A DNA stretch of 64,000 nt. It comes from Sphaerisporangium rufum (lineage in GTDB: Bacteria > Actinomycetota > Actinomycetes > Streptosporangiales > Streptosporangiaceae). This document shows, one piece after another, positions 38,060 to 46,496 of the stretch (its first letter is position 1; every line of letters begins with the position of its first letter). A model generated the notes under the pieces. That model ran no database searches, was not told where the DNA came from, and worked only from the letters and a program-made list of their open reading frames with translations. The stretch lies in assembly GCF_016863395.1 (NCBI RefSeq), contig NZ_BOOU01000062.1, positions 1 to 64,000 on the forward strand, in the 5' to 3' direction. Position numbers and translations under genes: made by a program.

Positions 38060-38695
38060 CTACTCGCTCGGGGTGGGGGTCGCGGTCGCGGTCGTGGTGG
38101 CGGTGGGCGAGGGGGTGACCACCGGGCCCGGGGTGGGCGAGCCGGAGGGGGACGCCTCGGGGGCCGGCGAGAGGCTGGAGAACTCGCGGCTGCGCGTGAC
38201 GACCGGGACTCTCATCCGCACGTCACCGGCGCCCGAGAAGCGCAGGGTGAGGACGAGCGACTCGCCGCCGCGCAACGGGGCCCGGACGCCCTCCACGGTC
38301 ACCTGGGAGGCCGGGCGGCCGGTGTTGACCAGCTTGCCGGGCGGCATCGAGATGGGCGAGGGCAGCTTGACCGACGACGCGCTCTTGTCGTCCGGCGCGA
38401 TGGCCTCCAGCGTCTCGGGCCGGCCGGTGGAGTTGACCATGGTGAGGTAGAGCGGCGCGGAGCCGCCGGCCGGGATCTGGGCGCCCGACTCCGGACCCAG
38501 GACGAACGCCTGAGGGATCTTGATGCCGCCGCGGCCGTAGCCGCCCCCGTCGCCGTCGAGCAGGATGCCGGCCTCGGTGGGGGCGTACGGAGTGCTGGTG
38601 TTGGCCGTGGCGCCCGAGCCGCAGCCAGCCAGCACCGGGGCGGCGCCGAGCAACGCGGCGGCGACGATCAGTCTGCGGCGGCTGGAGCTGGTCAC
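38060..38695 (-). CDS. PCu(A)C-like lipoprotein
   Basis: The 211-aa exported lipoprotein has RRR, a hydrophobic stretch and lipobox LAGC near residue 25. A beta-rich domain resembling the PCu(A)C/DUF461 copper-chaperone fold follows (LYLTMVNSTGRPETLEAI; SPISMPPGKLV). The tail is Pro/Ser/Thr-rich. The His residues of the classical copper site H(M)x10Mx21HxM are not obvious, so copper binding is uncertain. An AAGGAG box sits 10 nt before the GTG. It is convergent with regX3, a placement also seen in Streptomyces. Confidence 0.7.
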   Translation of the reverse strand: MTSSSRRRLIVAAALLGAAPVLAGCGSGATANTSTPYAPTEAGILLDGDGGGYGRGGIKIPQAFVLGPESGAQIPAGGSAPLYLTMVNSTGRPETLEAIAPDDKSASSVKLPSPISMPPGKLVNTGRPASQVTVEGVRAPLRGGESLVLTLRFSGAGDVRMRVPVVTRSREFSSLSPAPEASPSGSPTPGPVVTPSPTATTTATATPTPSE

Positions 38696-38957
38696 GGTTA
38701 CGGATCTCCTTGTACACATGAATAGGGCCAGTGGCAACCTTATCGATGCGCTGGACCCCCCGTGGACCGGGGGCCGGGGGGCCGGAAGGAGGCTCAGCAC
38801 CGCAGGTCATCGGGCATGTCAGGATTTGCGATGCATAAAGTCGACAGCATGTCAAGTCCCAAATCGAGGCTTTGACCTGCAGTTATGTTGATTTCACTGT
38901 TCCGGGAGGGGACTGGCGCGTGGTATCCTGGAGGACAGCGGAAGGGGTACTTGTCAC
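38696..38957. promoter_or_regulatory. Promoter region of the lipoprotein and carD
   Basis: This divergent 262-bp gap has a locally AT-rich stretch (about 38825-38905), the best promoter candidate for carD. A TATCCT hexamer lies at about 38925. No clear -35 or operator is visible. GGAAGGGG precedes carD. Confidence 0.4.
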
Positions 38958-39440
38958 ATGACTTTCCAGGTCGGCGACACTGTCGTCTACCCCCACCACG
39001 GGGCTGCTCGGATCGAAGCCATCACCACCCGCACGATCAAAGGCGAGGATAGAACCTATCTGGTGCTGAAGGTCGACAAGGGCGACCTTACCGTTCAGGT
39101 GCCGGCGGACAACGCCGAGTTGGTCGGTGTGCGTGACGTTGTAGGCCAGGAAGGCCTGGAGCGTGTCTTCGATGTCCTGCGCATGCCGCACACGGAAGAG
39201 CCCACCAACTGGTCCCGCCGCTACAAGGCCAACCTCGAGAAGCTGGCGTCCGGCGACGTCAACAAGGTGGCCGAAGTGGTGCGCGATCTGTGGCGGCGCG
39301 ACAAGGAGCGCGGTCTGTCCGCCGGTGAGAAGCGGATGCTCGCGAAGGCCAGGCAGATACTGGTCAGCGAGCTGGCGCTGGCGGAGAAGACCAACGAGGA
39401 CAAGGCCGAGGCCCTGCTCGACGAAGTCCTCAACTCCTGA
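38958..39440 (+). CDS. carD: CarD-family RNA polymerase-binding regulator
   Basis: The 160-aa protein has an N-terminal Tudor-like RNAP-interaction domain ([20 protein letters not shown]) and a C-terminal helical DNA-contact domain ([35 protein letters not shown]). CarD stabilises open promoter complexes and is essential in mycobacteria. The gene sits upstream of ispF with only 8 bp between them, so the two share a transcript that ends at a canonical terminator. Confidence 0.96.
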   Translation: MTFQVGDTVVYPHHGAARIEAITTRTIKGEDRTYLVLKVDKGDLTVQVPADNAELVGVRDVVGQEGLERVFDVLRMPHTEEPTNWSRRYKANLEKLASGDVNKVAEVVRDLWRRDKERGLSAGEKRMLAKARQILVSELALAEKTNEDKAEALLDEVLNS

Positions 39441-39448
39441 ACACGATA

Positions 39449-39949
39449 TTGCCAAGGGTGGGCGTCGGAGTCGACGTCCACCCTTTCGCGTCCGGCCGGG
39501 AGCTCAACCTGGCCGGCCTGCGGTGGCCGGGTGAGCCCGGCCTCGCCGGGCATTCCGACGGTGACGCGGTCGCGCACGCCTGCTGTGACGCCCTGCTGTC
39601 CGCCGCGGGCCTCGGCGACATCGGCGGCCTGTTCGGCACCGCCGACCCGCGCTGGTCCGGCGCCGCCGGCGTCACGCTGCTCGCGGAGGCCGCCCGGTAC
39701 GTCCGGGAAGCCGGGTTCGACATCGGGAACATCGCCGTGCAGGTGGTCGGCAACCGCCCCAAGCTCGCCCCCCGGCGGGCCGAGGCCGAGAAGGTGCTCG
39801 GCGAGGCGGCGGGCGCGCCGGTGTCGGTCAGTGCCACCACGACCGACGGGCTGGGGCTCACCGGCCGCGGCGAGGGGGTGGCCGCGATCGCCACCGCACT
39901 CGTCGTCCAGATCTCTCCCCCGTCGCGGGCGGATCGTGCCAACCGATGA
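39449..39949 (+). CDS. ispF: 2-C-methyl-D-erythritol 2,4-cyclodiphosphate synthase
   Basis: MEP-pathway enzyme, 166 aa. It shows metal-site residues in [10 protein letters not shown], the [25 protein letters not shown] block and the C-terminal [15 protein letters not shown] motif. A TTG start gives the family N-terminus (LPRVG); a GTG three codons later is the alternative. In most actinobacteria ispD lies between carD and ispF; here carD and ispF are directly adjacent and ispD is absent. Confidence 0.93.
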   Translation: MPRVGVGVDVHPFASGRELNLAGLRWPGEPGLAGHSDGDAVAHACCDALLSAAGLGDIGGLFGTADPRWSGAAGVTLLAEAARYVREAGFDIGNIAVQVVGNRPKLAPRRAEAEKVLGEAAGAPVSVSATTTDGLGLTGRGEGVAAIATALVVQISPPSRADRANR

Positions 39950-40039
39950 GCCGGCACGCACGTCTTAGTGAGCGGAATCCTGTCGGCGAGTGGAGTCCGG
40001 ACCGCTCGCGAAACAGGGGGGCGGTGCCCTGTAGCCGGC

Positions 40040-40066
40040 GCGGCGCGGGGCGCCGCCTTCTTTTTT
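40040..40066 (+). terminator. Intrinsic terminator after ispF
   Basis: A 7-bp GC stem (40040-40046 with 40050-40056) is followed by CTTCTTTTTT. This is the clearest rho-independent terminator in the window and ends the carD-ispF transcript. Confidence 0.9.
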
Positions 40067-40113
40067 ACCGTGTCTGACCAGCCTCTTTTTAATTTCCTGG
40101 ATTAGACCCCGCG

Positions 40114-40155
40114 TTGGGGGTAGCCCGGTTGTCAGCGTGAAGGTGCGACCCCCAA
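40114..40155 (+). promoter_or_regulatory. Leader hairpin before the GlsB-like gene
   Basis: TTGGGGGT (40114-40121) pairs with ACCCCCAA (40148-40155). The stem ends two bases before the ribosome-binding sequence CGGAGG and could mask or position it. Confidence 0.45.
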
Positions 40156-40168
40156 ACGGAGGCTCAAT

Positions 40169-40438
40169 ATGGGTATCGAAACCATTCTCGGCGCGATCGT
40201 CATCGGCGCCATCGTCGGTGCGCTGGGCCGGCTGGTGCTGCCGGGCCGTCAGCCGATCGGCTGGCTGCTGACCATCGTGGTCGGTATCGTCGCCGCCCTG
40301 ATCGGTACCGCGATCGCCCAGGTGCTCGGCGTCGCCACGACCGACGGCATCGACTGGATCGAGCTCGTCATGCAGGTTGTCCTCGCCGCCGTCGGTGTCG
40401 CCCTGGTCGCGGGTATCCGTGGCCGCAGCCGGGTCTGA
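40169..40438 (+). CDS. GlsB/YeaQ/YmgE-family stress membrane protein
   Basis: The 89-aa protein has three hydrophobic helices (about 4-24, 31-52, 63-82) and the family pattern GAIVGALGRLVLPG. It was formerly called transglycosylase-associated; members respond to general stress and have no known enzymatic role. A GGAGG box precedes the ATG, with a hairpin just upstream. It is transcribed alone and followed by a long hairpin. Confidence 0.88.
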   Translation: MGIETILGAIVIGAIVGALGRLVLPGRQPIGWLLTIVVGIVAALIGTAIAQVLGVATTDGIDWIELVMQVVLAAVGVALVAGIRGRSRV

Positions 40439-40572
40439 CCCGCGGCAGCCGAAGCGCCGCCCCCGCGGCCCCGGCACAGGATCGACCCGCCGAGAGCGAT
40501 CTCCGGGCCGTAAGGCTCTGAAGCGCGGCGGAGTCCCGCACCGGTCCCCAGGACCGGGCGGGGAGGAACCCC

Positions 40573-40610
40573 GAAGACCCGCCAGGTCTGCCAAGACCCG
40601 GCGGGTCTTC
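40573..40610 (+). terminator. Long hairpin after the GlsB-like gene
   Basis: GAAGACCCGCC (40573-40583) pairs with GGCGGGTCTTC (40600-40610), and GGTCT (40585-40589) pairs with AGACC (40594-40598) inside. The result is a nearly continuous 16-bp helix. No T-run. Confidence 0.65.
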
Positions 40611-41003
40611 GCGCTGTCCGGCGCCGGTATCCGGCGGCCGCCCGCCCGGCACCGGCGTGTCGCGCCGGCGCGGGCCGAGGCCGTGTCCGGCGCCGTGCCG
40701 CGTCCGGTCCCGGGACCGCCTGCCGGCAGGCCGCCTACGGCGTGGCCCGTCGAGCGGGACGCGCCGTCGACCCTCGCCGGATGGCGCGCCGGGTGTCTGG
40801 GACAGGCGTGGCCGGATGGAGAACGGTGCATTGTCGTGGCGGCGGTCGGCGAATGGGACGTGCGGCATCGGCCCACTGGCCGACGTGCCCGAAATCTTTC
40901 GGCCGGGAACGATCCAACAAAGCCCTTCATGCCGCAGAATGGTGACATCTCCACACGACACGGCAGGCTCGCCGATTTGTTATCGAAAAGTACTAACGGT
41001 GTT

Positions 41004-41020
41004 ATCCGTCATATACGGAT
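41004..41020 (-). terminator. Small hairpin after the DUF2637 gene
   Basis: ATCCGT (41004-41009) pairs with ACGGAT (41015-41020) around CATAT in AT-rich DNA, 16 bp past the stop codon on the minus strand. Confidence 0.45.
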
Positions 41021-41035
41021 TTAACGCTTTACGGG

Positions 41036-42484
41036 CTACTCCTCCGGAGGGAGCGGGGTGCTGCGCATCCGCACCGAGGGCGGAGCCCCGGTCGCCTCTG
41101 GGCCGCGCTCGTCCGGGTCGGCGAGCTCAGGCCCGTGCGCGGGGTCCGGCTCCGGCGTCGGCAGCGCGGCGGCCTCCTCCCGCAACCGGGGGTAGGGCCT
41201 GGTGCCCTCCTCCATCGCGCCGCCCGGCGTGCCGAGGGCGGGGTAGGGCTGGGTGTCCCCGCCATCGCGGTCGCGCCTCGGCGGCCGGGGGAGCGGGTGC
41301 ACCAGCACGTCGCCGGCGGGCGGCCGCACCAGGTCGCCCCAGCGCACCGGCGGGCCCGGCTCGGGCGGCCCGGCGACGTCCCGTTCGGCCCGCCCCCGCG
41401 GTTCGGGCACCAGCCGGTCCTGCGGCGGCGGCACCGCGTGCTCCTGCCGTGGCACCGGAACCGGCGGGGTCACGTCCCGCTCGGGGGCATCCGGGCGGGG
41501 ACCGGCCGCCGGCCGCGAGGCGACCTCGGGAGCCTCCGGAGAAGAGTCCGGTACGGGGGCCTCGTGCACGATGGGCGACTCGCCGGCCGGCTCGTCGAAC
41601 CGGCCGGGCCGGTCGACGTGCTGGGGCCGGTCATGGTGGTCGGGCCGGTCATGGTGGTCGCGATCGTCAGCCGTGGACGGCGGGTGGTCGTGGTCGTCGG
41701 CGAGCGGCGGCAGTTCGTCGACCGTCGGGGTCTCCGGGGCGGCGGTCGGGGGCACCACCGGCGTGTTCTCCGGCTCGTCCTCGGCGGCCGGCGCCTCGCC
41801 GCCGCCCGGGGCGGCGGGATGGTGGCCGGGCCCGTGCGCGGCCTCCAGCGGCGGCGCCAGCTCGGGGTCGCGCACTTCGGCCGCGAACGGCAGCACGGAG
41901 TGCTCGCCCTCGTCGTCCTGGTGCGCCTCGCGGGCGGCGTCCGGCCCGCGCCTCCGGTAACCGGGGGCGCGGCGCCCGCCGGCCGGTCCGGCGCCGTGTC
42001 CCGCCCGGCCCGGAGCGGGCAGCGCGAAGAGCCACAGCCCGATCAGCAGCATCACCCAGGGCGCGACGGCGACGCCGACGGCGGCCTGGCGCGGCCCGAT
42101 GGGCAGCGCCGTGGCCACCGCGACGTTGGCGGCCGCGGCCGCGGCGATCAGCAGCCCGAGGACCGCCCAGGCCTGCGCCCGGCGCGGCCGGCTCGCCGGA
42201 CGGAGCAGGAACACGCTGAGCAGCCCGATCGTCAGCAGCGTGTCGAAGCCGGCGGGATAGAGGTAGGCGAGATCACCTCGCGCGCCGCCGGTGACCGCGA
42301 GCGCGCGAAGCGCGTCGAAGGAGAGCACGCAGGCGGCCGCGGCGAGCGCGGTCAGCGCGAGGGCCGCGAGGACGAGGCCCAGGCGGCGGAGCGCGCGGGC
42401 GGCGCGGGTCGGCGGCGCGGGGTCGGGCTGGGGCGCGGCACGGCGCGGCGACCGGCCGGCCGGCGGCGGGGGAGTGACGTCCAT
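41036..42484 (-). CDS. DUF2637-type membrane protein with long Pro/Asp/His-rich tail
   Basis: The 482-aa protein has a Pro-rich N-terminus and four membrane helices (about 34-55, 70-92, 100-122, 130-155) with the FDALRALAV ... YPAGFDTLLTIGLLSVF pattern of DUF2637 (SpdB-like). A roughly 320-residue low-complexity cytosolic tail follows, rich in Pro, Glu, Asp and His, including repeats of the type DHHDRPxH. SpdB-like proteins are linked to plasmid spread or to nucleoid and septum-associated functions, but chromosomal copies are uncharacterised. Minus-strand TAGGCT lies 9 nt before the ATG. Confidence 0.7.
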   Translation of the reverse strand: MDVTPPPPAGRSPRRAAPQPDPAPPTRAARALRRLGLVLAALALTALAAAACVLSFDALRALAVTGGARGDLAYLYPAGFDTLLTIGLLSVFLLRPASRPRRAQAWAVLGLLIAAAAAANVAVATALPIGPRQAAVGVAVAPWVMLLIGLWLFALPAPGRAGHGAGPAGGRRAPGYRRRGPDAAREAHQDDEGEHSVLPFAAEVRDPELAPPLEAAHGPGHHPAAPGGGEAPAAEDEPENTPVVPPTAAPETPTVDELPPLADDHDHPPSTADDRDHHDRPDHHDRPQHVDRPGRFDEPAGESPIVHEAPVPDSSPEAPEVASRPAAGPRPDAPERDVTPPVPVPRQEHAVPPPQDRLVPEPRGRAERDVAGPPEPGPPVRWGDLVRPPAGDVLVHPLPRPPRRDRDGGDTQPYPALGTPGGAMEEGTRPYPRLREEAAALPTPEPDPAHGPELADPDERGPEATGAPPSVRMRSTPLPPEE

Positions 42485-42808
42485 GACGGTTCGAGCCTAC
42501 AGAATCGGTGATCCCCGCCCGCGGCGAACGCCCGCGCCACGCGGGCGCCGGCGGGCACCGGCCCGGCGGAGTCGGTGGTGGATGACCGGAAGGTCGGGTT
42601 CCGGGCCGACCGCAGGGCGTTGCGGAGGATCCGCCAGCTATAGGTAGATATAAGGGTATAAATCATCCAGGCCGAAAGGGATGCACCACCGGAAACCGTC
42701 ATCGTCTCTCGGATGCCCGAAACCCCCGCCGGCTTCACAATGCCCGGATGCCGCTGTGAGGTCGGGCAACGCGACCTGCCGCGGCCGTCGAGGCATTAGC
42801 CTTGCGGT
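42485..42808. other. Divergent promoter region, 324 bp
   Basis: It holds the -10 hexamers of the DUF2637 gene (42494-42499, minus) and of cysS (TAGCCT, 42797-42802). A conspicuous AT-rich patch at about 42638-42668 (repeated TATAAGGGTATAAAT-like sequence) is unexplained. No gene. Confidence 0.55.
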
Positions 42809-44206
42809 GTGAGCTTGCGCCTATACGACACCAGCACTCGCGCGATCCGCGACTTCGTCCCCATCAAGCCGGGCCGGGTCACGATCTACCTGTGCGGGGC
42901 CACGGTGCAGGCTCCGCCGCACATCGGGCACATCCGGTCCGGGGTGAACTTCGATGTGCTGCGCCGGTGGCTGCTGCGCTCCGGCCAGGACGTGTGGTTC
43001 TGCCGCAACGTCACCGACCTGGACGACAAGATCCTCCGGGTGGCGGCCGAGGAGGGCGTCCCCTGGTTCATCGTCGCCGAGCGCAACCAGCGCGCGTTCA
43101 CCTGGGCCTACGACGTGCTGGGCTGCCTGCCCCCCACCGTCGAGCCGCGCGCCATGGGCCACATCCCCGAGATGATCGAGCTGATGCACCGCCTGATCGA
43201 CAAGGGGCACGCCTACGCGGCGGGCGGTGACGTCTACTTCGACGTCATGTCCTACGCCGAGCGGTACGGCCGGCTGTCCAACCAGCGGCCGGAGAACATG
43301 CGCGCCGCCGCCGACACCGACACCGACTCGGCCAAGCGCGACCCGCGCGACTTCGCCCTGTGGAAGGGCGCCAAGCCCGGCGAGCCGACCTGGGCCACCC
43401 CGTGGGGGCCCGGCCGTCCCGGCTGGCACCTCGAATGCTCCGCCATGGCCACCAAGTACCTCGGCGAGACCTTCGACATCCACGGCGGCGGGGTCGACCT
43501 GATCTTCCCGCACCACGAGAACGAGGTCGCCCAGTCCCAGGCGGCCGGCGACGGCTTCGCGCGCTACTGGCTGCACAACGGCATGCTCAAGATCGGCGCG
43601 GAGAAGATGAGCAAGTCGCTCGGCAACTCCCTGCTGGTGCCGGCCATGCTCACCAAGGTGCGCGCCGTCGAGCTGCGTTACTACCTGGTGGCCGCGCACT
43701 ACCGCTCCGCGATCGAGTACTCCGAGGAGGCGCTGGCCGAGGCGGCGTCGGCCTACCAGCGCATCGAGGGCTTCGTCACCCGGGCCGCGGAGGTCATCCA
43801 CGACGTGGACGCCGCGGCGCCGCTGCCCGCGGCCTTCGTCCAGGCGATGGACGACGACCTCGGCGTGCCGCAGGCCCTCGCCGTCGTGCACGAGGTGGTC
43901 CGCGAGGGCAACGTCGCGCTGGCGGCCGGCAACAAGGAGCAGGTGGCCCGGCTGCTCGCCGAGACGCAGAACATGCTCGACGTGCTCGGCCTGGACCCCC
44001 GCTCCCCGCGGTGGCGCGACACCGCGGCCGGCGGCGGCCTGCACGACACGGTGGACGCCCTGGTCCGGGTGGCACTCGACCAGCGCCAGGCCGCCCGGGC
44101 GCGCAAGGACTACGCCGCGGCCGACGCGATCCGTGACCGGCTCGCCGCGGCGGGCGTGACCGTCGAGGACACCCCCCAGGGTCCTCGATGGGAACTGGCG
44201 CGCTGA
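42809..44206 (+). CDS. cysS: Cysteinyl-tRNA synthetase
   Basis: The 465-aa class I synthetase has a HIGH motif in [11 protein letters not shown], a zinc-site Cys in YLCGATV and [14 protein letters not shown] in [12 protein letters not shown], and a C-terminal DALR-type domain. The paralogous MshC would lack this C-terminus and have its own motif, so this is CysS. The GTG follows TAGCCT by 6 nt. It is followed by rlmB with 21 bp between, in the conserved cysS-rlmB order. Confidence 0.96.
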   Translation: MSLRLYDTSTRAIRDFVPIKPGRVTIYLCGATVQAPPHIGHIRSGVNFDVLRRWLLRSGQDVWFCRNVTDLDDKILRVAAEEGVPWFIVAERNQRAFTWAYDVLGCLPPTVEPRAMGHIPEMIELMHRLIDKGHAYAAGGDVYFDVMSYAERYGRLSNQRPENMRAAADTDTDSAKRDPRDFALWKGAKPGEPTWATPWGPGRPGWHLECSAMATKYLGETFDIHGGGVDLIFPHHENEVAQSQAAGDGFARYWLHNGMLKIGAEKMSKSLGNSLLVPAMLTKVRAVELRYYLVAAHYRSAIEYSEEALAEAASAYQRIEGFVTRAAEVIHDVDAAAPLPAAFVQAMDDDLGVPQALAVVHEVVREGNVALAAGNKEQVARLLAETQNMLDVLGLDPRSPRWRDTAAGGGLHDTVDALVRVALDQRQAARARKDYAAADAIRDRLAAAGVTVEDTPQGPRWELAR

Positions 44207-44227
44207 TCCCGCCGGTAGGCTTGGCCC

Positions 44228-45193
44228 ATGGCTGGTGGCGGTAGTAAAGGGTCCGGCAAGGGCGGCAGGCGGCAGGGTGCCACCCGGGGCACCGGGGGCA
44301 AGGGCCGGCGGAGCCTCGCCGGCAAGGGAGCCACCCCGCCGGCGTCCGAGCGGCACTGGTTCAAGGACAAGCAGCGGTCGGCGTCGGCCGCCCGCCCGGA
44401 GGCCGCCAGGCCGGCCGGCCGGCCGGTGGCCCGCGGCCCGCGGCGGGACGACGCGCCGGAGGTCATCGGCGGGCGCAATCCGGTGGTCGAGGCGCTGCGC
44501 GCCGAGGTCCCGGCCACCGTGCTCTACGTGGCACCCCGCCTCGACAACGACGACCGGGTCCGCGAGGCCATCAAGATCACGGCCAACCGCGGGATCGCGA
44601 TGCTCGAAGTGAGCCGCGAGCGGCTGGACCGGATGACCGAGGGGGCCGTCCACCAGGGCATCGCCCTCCAGCTGCCGCCCTACGAGTACGCCCACCCGGC
44701 CGACCTGGTGCGGCGGGCGCAGGACGCGGCCGAAGTACCGCTGATCATCGCGCTGGACGGCGTGACCGACCCGCGCAACCTCGGCGCCATCGCCCGCTCG
44801 GCCACCGCGTTCGGCGCGCACGGCCTGCTGGTGCCTTCCCGCCGCTCGGCCGGCGTCACCGCCGGCGCGTGGAAGACCTCGGCGGGCACCCTGGCCAACC
44901 TCCCGGTGGCCCGGGCCGCCAACCTCACCGCCGCGCTGCGCGAGTACCGCGAGGAGGGCCTGTTCGTCGTCGGCCTCGACGGCGCCGGCGGCACCGACAT
45001 CGGCGATGTCGAGCTGGCCACCGAGCCGCTGGTCCTGGTGGTCGGCTCCGAGGGCAAGGGCCTGTCCCGCCTGGTCGGCGAGGCGTGTGACGTGGTGGCC
45101 CGCATCCCGATGTTCGCCGCCGCCGAATCCCTCAACGCGGGCGTCGCCGCCGGCATCGCCCTGTACGAGGTGGCCCGGCACCGCCGCCGCTGA
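44228..45193 (+). CDS. rlmB: 23S rRNA (guanosine-2'-O-)-methyltransferase RlmB
   Basis: TrmH-family SPOUT methyltransferase, 321 aa. A basic Gly/Lys/Arg-rich N-terminal extension (about 1-80) precedes a substrate-binding domain (GGRNPVVEALRA) and the knotted SAM domain with VTDPRNLGAIARSA, VGSEGKGLSRL and IPMFAAAESLNAGVAAGIALYE. TAGGCT (44216-44221) lies 6 nt before the ATG, so the gene can be expressed apart from cysS as a leaderless mRNA. Confidence 0.94.
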   Translation: MAGGGSKGSGKGGRRQGATRGTGGKGRRSLAGKGATPPASERHWFKDKQRSASAARPEAARPAGRPVARGPRRDDAPEVIGGRNPVVEALRAEVPATVLYVAPRLDNDDRVREAIKITANRGIAMLEVSRERLDRMTEGAVHQGIALQLPPYEYAHPADLVRRAQDAAEVPLIIALDGVTDPRNLGAIARSATAFGAHGLLVPSRRSAGVTAGAWKTSAGTLANLPVARAANLTAALREYREEGLFVVGLDGAGGTDIGDVELATEPLVLVVGSEGKGLSRLVGEACDVVARIPMFAAAESLNAGVAAGIALYEVARHRRR

Positions 45194-45269
45194 CCCGCCG
45201 GCCGCTGACCGGTTTGCGCTCGAAGCGAAGGCAGCGAGCCGATCGCGAGGTATCGGCCAGGATGGCGGC

Positions 45270-46229
45270 ATGCGCACACTCATTCTTGGCGGTACCAGAT
45301 TCCTGTCCAGAGAGACCGCGCGTCAGGCGCGCGACCGCGGCCACGAGGTGGTGTGCGCCGCCCGCGGTCTGGCCGGCGACCCGCCGCCGGGGGTCGAGTT
45401 CGTCCGGGTCGACCGGAGCCAGGACGGCGGGCTCGCGCCGGTGGAGGGCACGTTCGACCTGGTCATCGATGTGGCCCGGCATCCGAGCGTCGTGCGGCGC
45501 GCCATCACCGAGCTGGCCGGTCGCGCCGGTCACTGGACGTTCGTGTCGTCGATCAGCGTCTACGCCGATCCGAGTTCGGTCAACCAGGTGCTGTACGAGC
45601 CGCTGGCCGCCGACGCCGACGAGACCGACCCGGAGAACTACGGGCCGGCCAAGGTGGCGTGCGAGCGGATTCTCGGTGACCAGACGTTCCACGTGCGCGC
45701 CGGGCTGATCGTCGGGCCGGAGGACGAGTCCGACCGGTTCACCTACTGGGTCGACCGGCTGGCGCGCGGCGGCCCGGTGCTGGCTCCCGGCTCCCCCGAG
45801 GACCCCGTCCAGCTCGTCGACGTGCGTGATCTGGCCGCCTGGACCCTGGACGGCGCGGAGAACGGCCTGACCGGCCCGTACGACGCGATCTGCCCGCCGT
45901 TCCCCCGGGCGGAGCTGTTCGCGCGGATCGCCGACGGGCTGGAGGTGCGCCCGGAGCTGGTCTGGGCCGGCCAGGAGTTCCTGGCCGAGCAGAAGGTGGA
46001 GCCGTGGACCGGCCCCCGGTCGCTGCCCATGTGGCTGCCGCTGCCGGAGTGGAGCGGGCTGATGGCCCATGACGCCTCCGCCGCCCTGGCCGCCGGGCTG
46101 CGCATCCGCCCGGTCGCCGACACCGCCCGTGACACGCTCGCCTGGCTGCGCGAGTCCGGCCACCAGGTGAGCCGCAGCGGCCTCACCTCCGCCGAGGAGA
46201 CCGAACTGCTGCACCTGCTCAGGCGATGA
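45270..46229 (+). CDS. NAD-dependent epimerase/dehydratase family protein
   Basis: The 319-aa extended SDR-like protein has N-terminal cofactor motif LILGGTRFLS (GGTxF variant) and VSSISVYAD, with Tyr/Lys in ENYGPAKVACE. A C-terminal domain follows. The GGTRFLG-type start is typical of the RNA-binding/epimerase-like subgroup seen in actinomycetes and plant CSP41-like proteins. The substrate is unknown. It is the last gene before the tRNA-Thr and genomic island. Confidence 0.8.
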   Translation: MRTLILGGTRFLSRETARQARDRGHEVVCAARGLAGDPPPGVEFVRVDRSQDGGLAPVEGTFDLVIDVARHPSVVRRAITELAGRAGHWTFVSSISVYADPSSVNQVLYEPLAADADETDPENYGPAKVACERILGDQTFHVRAGLIVGPEDESDRFTYWVDRLARGGPVLAPGSPEDPVQLVDVRDLAAWTLDGAENGLTGPYDAICPPFPRAELFARIADGLEVRPELVWAGQEFLAEQKVEPWTGPRSLPMWLPLPEWSGLMAHDASAALAAGLRIRPVADTARDTLAWLRESGHQVSRSGLTSAEETELLHLLRR

Positions 46230-46317
46230 TCCGCCGCCGCCGGTCGCCGGCCCGGCCGGCGGCCGGCCGATCGGTAACGCCCACCCGGTGCCGTACGACT
46301 AAACTCGTGGAGGTACC

Positions 46318-46390
46318 GCCGACGTAGCTCAATCGGCAGAGCAACGGTCTTGTAAACCGTAGGTCAGGGGTTCGATTCCCCTCGTCGGCT
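46318..46390 (+). tRNA. tRNA-Thr (anticodon UGU)
   Basis: A complete cloverleaf is visible. The 7-bp acceptor stem GCCGACG pairs with CGTCGGC; the anticodon loop CTTGTAA is closed by ACGGT/ACCGT; the T-arm is GGTTCGATTCC-type. Discriminator T; CCA is not encoded. The anticodon TGT reads ACA. The last four bases begin the repeat that bounds the neighbouring island. Confidence 0.96.
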
Positions 46391-46496
46391 CCCAGCTCAA
46401 AGGCCCCTTGCGATCATCACAAGGGGCCTTTTGCTAACACCTTTGCTAACAGTGGCTATGCGGCGGCGTCCTTGACGACGGTCGCGAAGATGTCCG
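46387..46496 (+). repeat. Left copy of island-end repeat (att-like)
   Basis: The copy starts with the last four tRNA bases and covers the tRNA terminator hairpin, two tandem gctaacaccttt-type units and the last integrase codons. A matching copy lies at 50785-50900. They are nearly identical over the first 65 bp (one indel, one substitution), then diverge by small indels. Confidence 0.8.
46399..46432 (+). terminator. Terminator of tRNA-Thr
   Basis: A perfect 12-bp stem AAAGGCCCCTTG/CAAGGGGCCTTT has a 9-nt loop and ends in TTTT. It can act in both directions, ending also the integrase remnant. Confidence 0.88.

Larger units (their letters stand above)
40439..41035. other. 597-bp intergenic region
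   Basis: No gene is supported. It holds two hairpins (40573-40610, 41004-41020). Base composition drops to AT-rich in the last 60 bp. The open frames across it lack homology and codon periodicity. Confidence 0.6.
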
